Source of the DNA: CAYMAT01 sp964388495
GTDB lineage: Bacteria > Patescibacteriota > Gracilibacteria > Peribacterales > Peribacteraceae
DNA: 12,230 nt
Direction of reading: 5' to 3'
NCBI GenBank assembly: GCA_964388495.1
Contig: CAYMAT010000042.1
Span: forward strand, 1 to 12,230
In this document: piece by piece, positions 1-6,268 of the stretch
Layout: every line of letters starts with the position of its first letter
Numbering within the stretch: the stretch's first letter is position 1
The notes under the pieces: model-generated
What the model saw: only the letters and a program-made list of their open reading frames with translations
The model's database searches: none
Told to the model about the DNA's origin: nothing
Made by a program: the position numbers and the translations under genes

Positions 1-37
1 GTGAAGGTCACTGGTTCAAGTCCAGTATGGCCCACCA
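1..37 (+). tRNA. 3' end of a tRNA gene, probably tRNA-Ile (truncated by the window edge)
   Basis: Seen: the last bases of an anticodon stem (1-4), a five-base variable loop AGGTC (5-9), a perfect 5-bp T stem ACTGG/CCAGT (10-14 and 22-26) around the loop TTCAAGT (15-21), an acceptor 3' strand ATGGCCC (27-33), discriminator A34 and an encoded CCA (35-37). The anticodon lies outside the window. The acceptor strand implies a gene starting GGGCCAT, and the variable loop plus T arm resemble bacterial and plastid tRNA-Ile(GAU), so Ile is the best guess. Ala or another GGG-starting tRNA cannot be excluded. Confidence 0.85.
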
Positions 38-70
38 TCTTCATCTCACTCCGAACGACCGGCTCAGCTG

Positions 71-132
71 GGCCGCGTCGAACTTTGCGAGACGCGCCAT
101 TCTAAAAACCGCCACGTCACGCGCAGCGTGAC
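71..132. repeat. Two adjacent hairpins between tRNA and tRNA relic
   Basis: Hairpin A pairs CGCGTC (74-79) with GACGCG (91-96) and can be extended by two pairs (71-72 with 97-98) past a bulged C73. Hairpin B is a perfect 7-bp stem GTCACGC (116-122) / GCGTGAC (126-132) with a 3-base loop. Read on the minus strand, hairpin B is followed about 7 bases later by TTTTT, so it could end the minus-strand transcript that covers 178-647, but the spacing is long for an intrinsic terminator. They may equally be a dispersed palindromic repeat. Confidence 0.4.
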
Positions 133-140
133 ATGACATT

Positions 141-177
141 GTGGAGGCTACTGGTTCACGTGCAGTAGTGCCCACCA
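141..177 (+). pseudogene. Degenerate copy of the tRNA 3' end
   Basis: Aligned without gaps, 141-177 matches 1-37 at 30 of 37 positions, including the terminal CCCACCA. The T loop reads TTCACGT, so the conserved A58 is lost, and one T-stem pair is broken (G-G). It cannot work as a tRNA, and no 5' half precedes it: 104-140 does not resemble a D arm or anticodon arm. It is either the remains of a duplicated tRNA gene or an attachment-site-like footprint left by an integration event. Three bases of the downstream flank (TCA, 178-180) form the stop codon of the minus-strand microprotein gene. Confidence 0.7.
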
Positions 178-264
178 TCAATTCTTCTTTGCATCCTTGA
201 GTCTAATAACTCCAACGACACATCCAAACACAAACGCAGCAGCACTCCCAATAGTGGCAATCAC
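178..264 (-). CDS. 28-residue single-helix membrane microprotein
   Basis: A short minus-strand frame starting with GTG at 264-262 and ending with TGA at 180-178. The peptide has a hydrophobic stretch at about residues 2-20 (IATIGSAAAFVFGCVVGVI), then a short charged tail rich in Lys with Arg and Asp, as in a one-pass membrane peptide with its C-terminus in the cytoplasm. The best ribosome-binding site of the window, AAGGAG, sits 5 bases before the GTG (minus strand 275-270), inside the last codons of the upstream gene. The start overlaps that gene's stop as GTGA, a classic translational-coupling arrangement. I recognise no family. It could be an accessory subunit of the upstream membrane protein or a small toxin-like peptide; neither is shown. 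The clear RBS, the overlap and the well-formed hydrophobic peptide argue that it is real. Confidence 0.6.
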   Translation of the reverse strand: MIATIGSAAAFVFGCVVGVIRLKDAKKN

Positions 265-647
265 GGATTCTCCTTCTTCGCATGTAAAAAACCACATTCA
301 TGATTGATAGCTTCAAATGGTACACGTTTTAATAAAATGAAAGTAATAATGATGGAGAGAATAGTCCCTGCGATAACGGCCATTCCGCCAAACCGTCTGC
401 AAATGAAGGCAGAGACTATTGAAAGCAATGTGGGTGTGATAAGAAAGAAAAGAGAGTACGCATCCAGCCATTCAAAAGAATGGACGTAGCATAGAGAACT
501 GCCACACCTCTCTCTTGCAATGGCATCTGGAAAAAAGAGCACACGCATAGGAGGCCAAAAAGAAATCAGCAAGGCGACAATCGTTGCAAGAACAAGGATT
601 GTAATGATTTCCCAAGGCCTCTTCTGATTTTTTTTCAACGCGTTCAT
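261..647 (-). CDS. Unknown three-helix membrane protein (128 aa)
   Basis: Starting at the ATG at 647-645, this encodes a basic N-terminus (MNALKKNQKR) and three hydrophobic segments at about residues 14-33, 63-83 and 87-107, ending in a short charged tail. By the positive-inside rule the N-terminus is cytoplasmic and the loop at about 34-61 is outside; it contains C48 and C53, which could form a disulfide. A further in-frame ATG at 707 would add 20 residues (MVTYCELQ...), but the inner start gives a more usual membrane-protein N-terminus. Neither has a clear ribosome-binding site. The stop overlaps the microprotein start. Base composition is AT-richer than the housekeeping genes, and with the tRNA relic nearby this hints at acquired DNA. 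No family recognised. Confidence 0.6.
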   Translation of the reverse strand: MNALKKNQKRPWEIITILVLATIVALLISFWPPMRVLFFPDAIARERCGSSLCYVHSFEWLDAYSLFFLITPTLLSIVSAFICRRFGGMAVIAGTILSIIITFILLKRVPFEAINHECGFLHAKKENP

Positions 648-955
648 CAACGATGATGCTAGCAAAATAAAATCTTGAAGCAATTGGAGTTCGCAATAGG
701 TTACCATGGCACTTGCGTGTCATTTTTGAAAGATCGCTGTTCATCAATCAGATCAAAGTGTTTTCTCGAAGCAGAAAAACGCCCTCTCCATCATGGAATA
801 GGTCTCGACAATCTCAGTTCGAACGTCGTACAGTTTCGTCCACCATTTCATTCTAAAACCTGTTTTTAGGCCTGTTTTCATTCTTCTTTGCTCCTAGCAA
901 AGTGACCTCTTAGGGCCTTGTATTTTTGGTGCGTTTCTGGAAGCGTCCGAGAATT
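648..955. other. Divergent intergenic region
   Basis: This gap separates the minus-strand membrane genes from the plus-strand gene at 956, so it should hold promoters in both directions. Seen: a perfect 7-bp hairpin CTTTGCT (886-892) / AGCAAAG (896-902) with loop CCT, a direct repeat of CCTGTTTT near 860-878, and a TATTTT string at 921-926 that could be a -10 element for the gene at 956. No convincing -35 accompanies it. Short frames here (for example 675-869) lack any sign of coding and are not called. Confidence 0.4.
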
Positions 956-1438
956 ATGAGAAACCTCTCCCTCACAGCATCGGCAGACATGGCTGACCTC
1001 GTTGACGCCGAATTAGGCGCCGCAGACACACTCCAAATGAGTGCGGATGACAGCGCGGTCATTAGTCCCAACGAGCAGGATGAAACGGCGGACGCGCAGC
1101 AGGAGCTTCCTCCAACCGTACAGGCCCAGGTAATGCAGAATCTTCAAAACGTTGGTGAAACGACGAGGATGGGGCTTTTCCAAAAGGCGAAAGAATTTGT
1201 GGGTGAACACAAAGGAGCTCTCTTGGTGTGGACTGGAATTCTTACGGGCGGTGCCTGGTTTGTTTCAGAAATGCAGGCCACGATGGATGAGATTAAAGCG
1301 CAGAAGAGAAAAAACCGTGCCGCACACGTACGTCCTGTGGGGAAGCGTCCAGTCCATACGGCTTCCAAAAAAGTGCAGGAGGCTGTGGGTCACGTCATGG
1401 CAGATACGGTGCAGGAAGGGGATTCGGAGATGCGGTAA
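956..1438 (+). CDS. Unknown single-helix protein with acidic N-terminal and basic C-terminal regions (160 aa)
   Basis: The frame can start at TTG 926, GTG 929 or ATG 956. The ATG is chosen because it is the first canonical start and the residues before it look like read-through of the leader. Residues 1-60 are Ala/Asp/Glu/Gln-rich and probably disordered. About 56-85 looks helical. About 87-105 (GALLVWTGILTGGAWFV) is one membrane helix. After it comes a strongly basic stretch (about 113-140) with many Lys/Arg, then an acidic tail. The basic flank after the helix predicts N-out/C-in, unless the acidic region stays inside. No signal peptide, enzyme motif or known domain is visible. It stands alone: AT-rich gap upstream, hairpin-containing gap downstream. 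Function unknown. Confidence 0.65.
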   Translation: MRNLSLTASADMADLVDAELGAADTLQMSADDSAVISPNEQDETADAQQELPPTVQAQVMQNLQNVGETTRMGLFQKAKEFVGEHKGALLVWTGILTGGAWFVSEMQATMDEIKAQKRKNRAAHVRPVGKRPVHTASKKVQEAVGHVMADTVQEGDSEMR

Positions 1439-1456
1439 TTTTTTGGAATTTTTTTG

Positions 1457-1487
1457 CGAATGGAGCCTGACGCGCGGGCTCTATTCG
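1457..1487. repeat. Strong 11-bp hairpin downstream of the 160-aa gene
   Basis: CGAATGGAGCC (1457-1467) pairs with GGCTCTATTCG (1477-1487) over 11 bp, with one G-T wobble and a 9-base loop. It begins 18 bases after the stop codon of the gene ending at 1438. The T runs (1439-1444 and 1450-1455) lie before the stem, not after it, so it is not a textbook intrinsic terminator on either strand. It may protect the 3' end of the transcript or stop transcription in a less canonical way. Confidence 0.5.
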
Positions 1488-1585
1488 TTATGAATCGCCA
1501 ACCCTGACACTTCTGAAAATGGACTGTTCACTGCGTGTGTTCATCTACTGAAAAATTATCGCGCAACTGTGCAAGATCAAGTGGG

Positions 1586-1611
1586 TGTGGAAAACTTTTT
1601 TCTTTTCCACA
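1586..1611. promoter_or_regulatory. Face-to-face pair of DnaA boxes upstream of rseP-dnaA
   Basis: TGTGGAAAA (1586-1594) and TTTTCCACA (1603-1611) form a perfect 9-bp inverted repeat with the 8-base spacer CTTTTTTC. Each arm fits the known DnaA-box consensus TTWTNCACA. The right arm ends 22 bases before the GTG start of rseP, the first gene of the likely rseP-dnaA operon, so bound DnaA could block its promoter (autoregulation). It could also be part of a replication origin, because 1439-1600 is AT-rich and non-coding. Only two consensus boxes were seen, fewer than in most origins. A hairpin in RNA is possible but is not followed by a T run. Confidence 0.6.
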
Positions 1612-1633
1612 GTGCGGCTAGTCTTGCGCTCCT

Positions 1634-2740
1634 GTGACCGTGCTGATCTCCGCGCTGGCCTTCCTTTTACTTTTGAGTTTCCTGGTACTCATTCATGAGT
1701 GCGGGCATTTTTTCTCCGCGTTGTACTACAAGGTCCGCGTGGAGGAGTTCGGCTTTGGCCTGCCGCCGCGCGCCAAGACGCTCTTTAAGAAAAACGGCAC
1801 GATTTTCTCGCTTAACTGGATCCCTTTTGGTGGTTTTGTGCGCCTGCAGGGCGAAAGTGCCAGCTCGGAAGCGGAGCGCCGCAAGGCGGGCAGTTTTTCC
1901 GCGGCCCCCATCCGCGGGCGCATCATCATTTTGGTTGCGGGCGTGATGATGAACTTCCTCTTTGCGCTCATCATTTTCACCATGGGCTTCGCCTGGTGGC
2001 AGTGGGTGCCCACGTACTTGTCTTTGGATGACATGAAGGTGGCCGCAGCGCGCGGGGAGATTACCCTCACGCCTGGTATCAAGCTTTCACGCGTGCAGCC
2101 CAACGGAACGGGCGCAGCCGCCGCACTGCCGGCACCCTCCACCATCACCGCGGTGGACGGCAAAGAGGTCTATTTCCCCCAGGACATCCGCGATTACCAA
2201 GCCGGCAAGGCGAGGGTCACGTACACCTTGCGGTTGCCCAATGGCACCATGCGTGACGTGGTGGTGAGCGTGCAGGACGGGCGCACGGGTGTGGAACTGG
2301 AGATGCTGCCTACGGTGGTTTCGGCCGAGAGCAGGGGATTGATCCAGGGCTTTGGCCTGTCTCTGCGGGAGGCCGGTGTCACCATGGGGCAGACAGTCAT
2401 TGGTATCGCCAAATTGTTCCAGTCTCTTGCCTGGAAAGGCGCGGTGCCCGAAGGCATTACGGGAATCGTGGGTATTGCGGAGTTGACGCATGAAACAGTC
2501 CAAGAAGGATTCCTGGCCTATCTGCGCCTCATGGCGGTCTTAAGTCTCAGTCTTGCCGCCCTCAACATCCTGCCGTTCCCCGCGCTGGACGGAGGCAGAT
2601 TGGCGTTCGTGCTCATGGAAGCCGTTCGCAGACGCCCCGCCCCCCGCCGCTTTGAGCTGATCACCAACTCCGTGGGTTTTCTGGTCCTCATCGTCCTCAT
2701 AGTCCTGGTCACGTTCCACGACATTCTGCGTTTCTTCTAA
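1634..2740 (+). CDS. rseP: RseP-family site-2 zinc metalloprotease (368 aa)
   Basis: An intramembrane protease of the M50/RseP family, which cuts membrane-embedded substrates such as anti-sigma factors or signal-peptide remnants. Seen: the zinc site HECGH at 21-25 inside the first hydrophobic segment; the family motifs VEEFGFGLPPR (36-46) and NWIPFGGFVRLQGE (61-74); a second membrane segment at about 95-122; a PDZ-like region at about 145-225 with a shortened ligand-binding part; and the third catalytic motif NILPFPALDGGR (311-322) carrying the zinc-ligand Asp319. A last helix lies at about 345-362. Length is close to single-PDZ members (about 350-370) and shorter than two-PDZ E. coli RseP. 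Start: GTG 1634, preceded by CTCCT and no Shine-Dalgarno; GTG 1640 is an alternative. It ends 3 bases before dnaA, so the two are probably cotranscribed, and the DnaA-box pair lies just upstream. Its usual neighbours dxr, cdsA and uppS are absent. Confidence 0.93.
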   Translation: MTVLISALAFLLLLSFLVLIHECGHFFSALYYKVRVEEFGFGLPPRAKTLFKKNGTIFSLNWIPFGGFVRLQGESASSEAERRKAGSFSAAPIRGRIIILVAGVMMNFLFALIIFTMGFAWWQWVPTYLSLDDMKVAAARGEITLTPGIKLSRVQPNGTGAAAALPAPSTITAVDGKEVYFPQDIRDYQAGKARVTYTLRLPNGTMRDVVVSVQDGRTGVELEMLPTVVSAESRGLIQGFGLSLREAGVTMGQTVIGIAKLFQSLAWKGAVPEGITGIVGIAELTHETVQEGFLAYLRLMAVLSLSLAALNILPFPALDGGRLAFVLMEAVRRRPAPRRFELITNSVGFLVLIVLIVLVTFHDILRFF

Positions 2741-2743
2741 CGG

Positions 2744-4222
2744 ATGCACCCCGTCACTGCTCCCATTACGGCAGGGTCTCTTCCCACGTCCCCGGTCCTC
2801 TCCGGAGAGCTGCAGGAACTGTGGGTCCGGATCCTGAAAAAGATGGAAACCCAGGTACAGCGGGGCCAGTTCATTACCTGGTTTAGGGACACCGCCATCC
2901 TTAGCCGCGAAGCCGGCACCATCGTGATCGGCCTGCCGCTCCCCATGTTCCTCACGTGGCATATGGAGCATTACCGCGACCTCACGCTGGCGGCCGCCAG
3001 GGAGGTGGATGGCAGCATTGAGCAGCTGATGTACACGGTGGACGTGGGGCTCAAGGACAATCCGCAGCGCGCCGTGCATCTGCTGGATCACTTTCCGGAG
3101 CCCAAGAAGCGCAAGATCCCCGGCAAGCAGGAGGTGCGGATGGCGGAGGGCATCGTCAGTAAAATTCTCAATCCTCAGTACTCGCTTGAAAATTTCATCG
3201 TGGGGAGCAGTAGCCGCCTGGCGCACGCCGCGTGCCAGGCCGTGGCTATGCAGCCGGGAGGGAAGTACAACCCGCTGTTCCTCTACGGGGGCGTGGGCCT
3301 GGGCAAGACGCACCTGCTCCAGGGAACGGGCAATGCCATCCTCCGTGCTAATCCCCGCGCAACGGTGGTCTATACCACCAGCGAGGACTTCACCAATCAG
3401 GTGGTGGAGGCCATCGCCCACCAGAAGATGGAGCAGTTCAACCGCCGGTACCGTTCCGTGGACGTGCTCATTATCGACGACATCCAGTTCATCGCCAATA
3501 AGGACCGCACGCAGGAGGTGTTCTTCCACACCTTCAACGCCCTCTACGAGGAGCGCAAGCAGATCATCATCTCCGCCGACCGTCCGCCGCAGGAGCTGCA
3601 GATAGAGGACCGCCTGATGAGCCGCTTTGCGCGCGGGATGATTGCAGACGTGTCCGTGCCCGATTACGAGACGCGCCTGGCCATCCTCACGGAAAAGGCC
3701 AATGCGTACGAGATGTTCATTGATCCGCTGGTGCTGCAGTTCATGGCGGAGCACGTCACCCGCAACATCCGCGAGCTGGAGGGCATCCTGATGCAGGCTA
3801 TTGCGCTCTACGAGCTGGAGCAGCGCATGCCCACTATCAAGACCATTGCGGAAATCATGCGCAAACTGGGCCACGATCCGCACCAGGAGGAAATGCAGGA
3901 GCAGGTGGGATTTGAGGTCAAACCCAAGCGCCAGGTGCCGTTCCAGGAGATCTTGGAGGCTGTCAGTCGCTACTACTCGGTCTCCGTCCAGGACATGATT
4001 GGCCCCTCGCGCGTGCGCGAAATTCTCATCCCGCGCCAGATTGCCATGCACCTGGGCAAGAAGCACAACCGCATGAGCTTTGTGCGCTTGGGTGAGGCGT
4101 TTGGCGGACGCGACCACACCACGGTCATGAACGCCATCGAGAAAATCGAGCAGCACCTGCACAGCGATCCGCAGCTGCTCAGAGAAGTTCGGGCCATCGA
4201 ACAAGAAATTGGGGTGGTTTGA
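2744..4222 (+). CDS. dnaA: Chromosomal replication initiator DnaA (492 aa)
   Basis: Binds DnaA boxes at the origin and, with ATP, opens the duplex and helps load the helicase; it also acts as a transcription regulator. Seen: domain I at about 20-100 (ELWVRILKKMETQ...FITWFRDT); a short linker; AAA+ domain at about 143-350 with Walker A GGVGLGKT (182-189), Walker B LIIDD (242-246), sensor I region IIISADRPPQEL (274-285), box VII SRFARGM (293-299) and sensor II RNIRELEG (340-347); and the DNA-binding domain IV at about 398-490 with the signature FGGRDHTTV (453-461). Box VII usually reads SRFxWGL, so the Trp is missing here, but the Arg is kept. The linker domain is short. ATG 2744 follows the rseP stop (TAA) by 3 bases with no Shine-Dalgarno, suggesting coupling to rseP translation. 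No dnaN follows; a weak terminator and thrS do. Full length and intact. Confidence 0.97.
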   Translation: MHPVTAPITAGSLPTSPVLSGELQELWVRILKKMETQVQRGQFITWFRDTAILSREAGTIVIGLPLPMFLTWHMEHYRDLTLAAAREVDGSIEQLMYTVDVGLKDNPQRAVHLLDHFPEPKKRKIPGKQEVRMAEGIVSKILNPQYSLENFIVGSSSRLAHAACQAVAMQPGGKYNPLFLYGGVGLGKTHLLQGTGNAILRANPRATVVYTTSEDFTNQVVEAIAHQKMEQFNRRYRSVDVLIIDDIQFIANKDRTQEVFFHTFNALYEERKQIIISADRPPQELQIEDRLMSRFARGMIADVSVPDYETRLAILTEKANAYEMFIDPLVLQFMAEHVTRNIRELEGILMQAIALYELEQRMPTIKTIAEIMRKLGHDPHQEEMQEQVGFEVKPKRQVPFQEILEAVSRYYSVSVQDMIGPSRVREILIPRQIAMHLGKKHNRMSFVRLGEAFGGRDHTTVMNAIEKIEQHLHSDPQLLREVRAIEQEIGVV

Positions 4223-4264
4223 GAAAGGCTGCGCGACTGCGGTCGCTCCAGGTTTCGCTCTTTG

Positions 4265-4289
4265 AGCTGCGCCGGGCAGGCTGTTTTTT
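4265..4289 (+). terminator. Probable weak intrinsic terminator after dnaA
   Basis: AGCTGC (4265-4270) pairs with GCAG and CT (4276-4279 and 4281-4282) around GCCGG, with one bulged G at 4280. It is followed at once by G and six T (4284-4289). It lies 43 bases after the dnaA stop. The stem is short (6 bp), so termination may be partial. A second small hairpin, GCGAC/GTCGC, lies just upstream, near 4230-4250. Confidence 0.45.
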
Positions 4290-4296
4290 GTGCACC

Positions 4297-4332
4297 TCGG
4301 TCACGTCGGTCCCTTCGGTGCCGTCGGTCACC
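4297..4332. repeat. Four tandem 9-bp units in the dnaA-thrS gap
   Basis: Four consecutive units TCGGTCACG, TCGGTCCCT, TCGGTGCCG and TCGGTCACC, all beginning TCGGT. The array fills much of the short gap and ends 20 bases before the thrS start. It has no spacers, so it is not CRISPR-like. Similar GTCGGT-type microrepeats are known in intergenic DNA of other bacteria. It may bind a protein or be neutral slippage sequence. Confidence 0.7.
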
Positions 4333-4352
4333 TTTTGTGTTAATCTTCCCGC

Positions 4353-6155
4353 ATGTCCCCATCCGCTCCCGTCGATGATCTCCACAAGCTCCGTCACTCG
4401 CTTGCCCACGCGCTGGCACAGGCCGTGACCAAGCTCTGGCCCGATACGCTCATCACCATCGGTCCGCCGGTGGATACGGGGTGTTATTACGATTTCCTTT
4501 TCAGCAAGCCCGTGTCGGACGCCGATTTTGGCGCAATCGAAAAGGAAATGCGCAAGATCATCAATCAAGGCCAGACGTTCCGCTGCGACACGCTCAAGAC
4601 CGCCGATGCCAAGAAGTACTGGAAGGAGAAGGGCCAGCGTTTCAAGGTGGAACTGATCGAAGACTTGGAGAAGAACGAGGGAGCCAAGGAGGTAACGCAT
4701 TACGTGAACATCGGGCCCAAGGGGGAAGACGCCTTCGTGGACCTCTGCCGCGGTGGCCACGTGGAAAACATGAAGGAGATCCCGGGTGACTGTTTCAAGA
4801 TCATGACGATTGCCGGTGCGTACTGGCGCGGGGATGAGAAGCGCGATCAGTTGACGCGCATTTACGTGGCAGCATTTGCCACCAAGGCTGAGCTGGATGC
4901 CTATCTGAAACAGCTGGAAGAGGCCAAGAAGCGCGATCACCGCAAGCTCGGCAAAGAGCTCGACTTGTTCACGTTTAGCGAGCTGGTCGGTCCCGGCCTC
5001 CCGCTCTGGACGCCCAAGGGAACGCTGCTGCGCAACTTGCTGGATCAGTTTGTCTGGGAGCAGCGTGCCGCACGCGGATACCAGCGTGTGACTATCCCGC
5101 ACATCACCAAGAAGGAGCTCTACGAGACCTCCGGACACTGGGCCAAATTCCAGAACGATTTGTTCCACGTGCAGACGCGCGAGGGGCACCAGTTCTGCAT
5201 GAAGCCCATGAACTGCCCGCACCACACCCAGATTTACGCCAGTCAGGCACGCAGCTACCGCGATCTGCCGCAGCGCTACGCGGAGACCACCACGTGCTAC
5301 CGTGACGAGCAAACGGGAGAGCTCCATGGTCTCAGCCGTGTACGCGCCTTCACGCAGGACGACGCACACGTCTTCTGTCGTCCGTCTCAGGCGGAAGAGG
5401 AAATTCTCAAAATCTGGCAGATCGTGGACACGTTTTACGAAGCCGTCGGCTTTGGCAAACTCCGTGTCCGTCTCTCGCTCCATGATCCGGAGCAGTTCGA
5501 CAAATATCTGGGTACCCCGGACATGTGGAAGAGGGCGGAGGGCTCTCTCCGGACCATCGCCACAGACCGCAAAGCGGACTTCTTTGAGGCTCCCGGTGAA
5601 GCGGCGTTCTACGGACCCAAAGTGGACTTCATCGCCAAGGACGCCATTGGCCGCGAGTGGCAGGTGGCCACCATCCAGCTGGATATCAACATGCCCGAGC
5701 GTTTTGACCTCTCCTGCACCAACGAGAAAGGCGAGAAGGAGCGCATTGTCATGATCCATGCGGCCATCATGGGCTCTCTGGAGCGCTTCCTGAGTATTTT
5801 CATTGAGCACCACGCAGGACTCTTCCCGCTCTGGTGCGCGCCGGTGCAGATGGCGCTGATCCCCGTCGCGGAAACCCACGTTGCGTATGCTCAAGAGCTT
5901 CAAAAGACATTGAACGATGCCGGTATCCGCACCGTCTACATGGATCACAGCGAGTCCCTGGGCAAGCGCATCCGGGAAGGGGAGGGCCAGAAGATCCCGT
6001 ACCTGCTGGTTGTGGGCGACAAGGAGGTGGAAGCCAAGGCTGTGGCCGTGCGTAACGTGAAGACCAAGAAGCAGGAGGTGGTGGGGTTTGGGGAGTTCCT
6101 CAAGACGGTGAAAGAGGATGTGGCAAGCAGGAAGCTGGAGTTGAGCGTGGGATAG
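4353..6155 (+). CDS. thrS: Threonyl-tRNA synthetase lacking the TGS domain (600 aa)
   Basis: Class II synthetase that charges tRNA-Thr with threonine in the cytoplasm and edits mischarged Ser. Seen: the editing domain begins almost at the N-terminus with HSLAH (15-19) and has DLCRGGH (130-136) with the editing Cys132. The catalytic core has zinc ligands in MNCPHH (C288), DDAH (H339) and IHAA (H469); motif 2 at about 312-335 (TTCYRDE...GELHGLSRVRAFTQDD); and motif 3 GSLERFLSIFIEHHAGLFPLW (474-494). The anticodon-binding domain is at about 497-595. Typical bacterial ThrS is about 640 residues with an N-terminal TGS domain of about 60, which is missing here; the frame offers no place for it upstream, since the repeat array and terminator lie there. 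All catalytic and editing residues are present. ATG 4353 has no Shine-Dalgarno; GTTAAT (4339-4344), 8 bases before it, may be a -10 element. Confidence 0.97.
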   Translation: MSPSAPVDDLHKLRHSLAHALAQAVTKLWPDTLITIGPPVDTGCYYDFLFSKPVSDADFGAIEKEMRKIINQGQTFRCDTLKTADAKKYWKEKGQRFKVELIEDLEKNEGAKEVTHYVNIGPKGEDAFVDLCRGGHVENMKEIPGDCFKIMTIAGAYWRGDEKRDQLTRIYVAAFATKAELDAYLKQLEEAKKRDHRKLGKELDLFTFSELVGPGLPLWTPKGTLLRNLLDQFVWEQRAARGYQRVTIPHITKKELYETSGHWAKFQNDLFHVQTREGHQFCMKPMNCPHHTQIYASQARSYRDLPQRYAETTTCYRDEQTGELHGLSRVRAFTQDDAHVFCRPSQAEEEILKIWQIVDTFYEAVGFGKLRVRLSLHDPEQFDKYLGTPDMWKRAEGSLRTIATDRKADFFEAPGEAAFYGPKVDFIAKDAIGREWQVATIQLDINMPERFDLSCTNEKGEKERIVMIHAAIMGSLERFLSIFIEHHAGLFPLWCAPVQMALIPVAETHVAYAQELQKTLNDAGIRTVYMDHSESLGKRIREGEGQKIPYLLVVGDKEVEAKAVAVRNVKTKKQEVVGFGEFLKTVKEDVASRKLELSVG

Positions 6156-6175
6156 ACGAAACATGCTCGTAATGA

Positions 6176-6222
6176 GTAATTCGTGATTGGTAATCAATTA
6201 CGAATGACAAATCACGAATAAC
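6176..6222. repeat. Nested inverted repeat between thrS and the Lgt-like gene
   Basis: ATTCGTGATT (6179-6188) and AATCACGAAT (6210-6219) are perfect complements. Past one A-A mismatch the pairing continues GT with AC (6176-6177 and 6221-6222). Inside the loop a second inverted repeat GTAAT-CA-ATTAC (6190-6201) can form. It lies 21 bases after the thrS stop. No T run follows the outer stem, so it is more likely a dispersed palindromic repeat or a 3'-end protecting structure than an intrinsic terminator. Confidence 0.6.
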
Positions 6223-6268
6223 GCCTTTGTCATTCCAATACCATCATTGAACTTGCTACCCTAACCCT

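Noticed and set aside
61..98. D-arm-like GGCTCAGCTGGG followed by a stem, suggesting a second decayed tRNA
   Set aside because: The D stem has no partner strand, the following loop is 11 bases and lacks U33, and the distance to the T-arm copy is too great.
926..955. TTG/GTG starts upstream of the 160-aa gene
   Set aside because: They add ten residues with no support, and an ATG follows at 956.
1457..1487. Hairpin as an intrinsic terminator
   Set aside because: The T runs precede the stem and no T run follows on either strand, so it is listed only as a hairpin.
2540..4204. Long minus-strand open frame (554 codons) opposite rseP and dnaA
   Set aside because: It mirrors the codon bias of the strongly supported genes on the other strand, is rich in His/Leu/Arg without domain logic, and crosses two genes. 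The same applies to 4179-6197 and 9227-10339.
4297..4332. Possible CRISPR array
   Set aside because: Units are 9 bp, contiguous and without spacers, and there are no cas genes.
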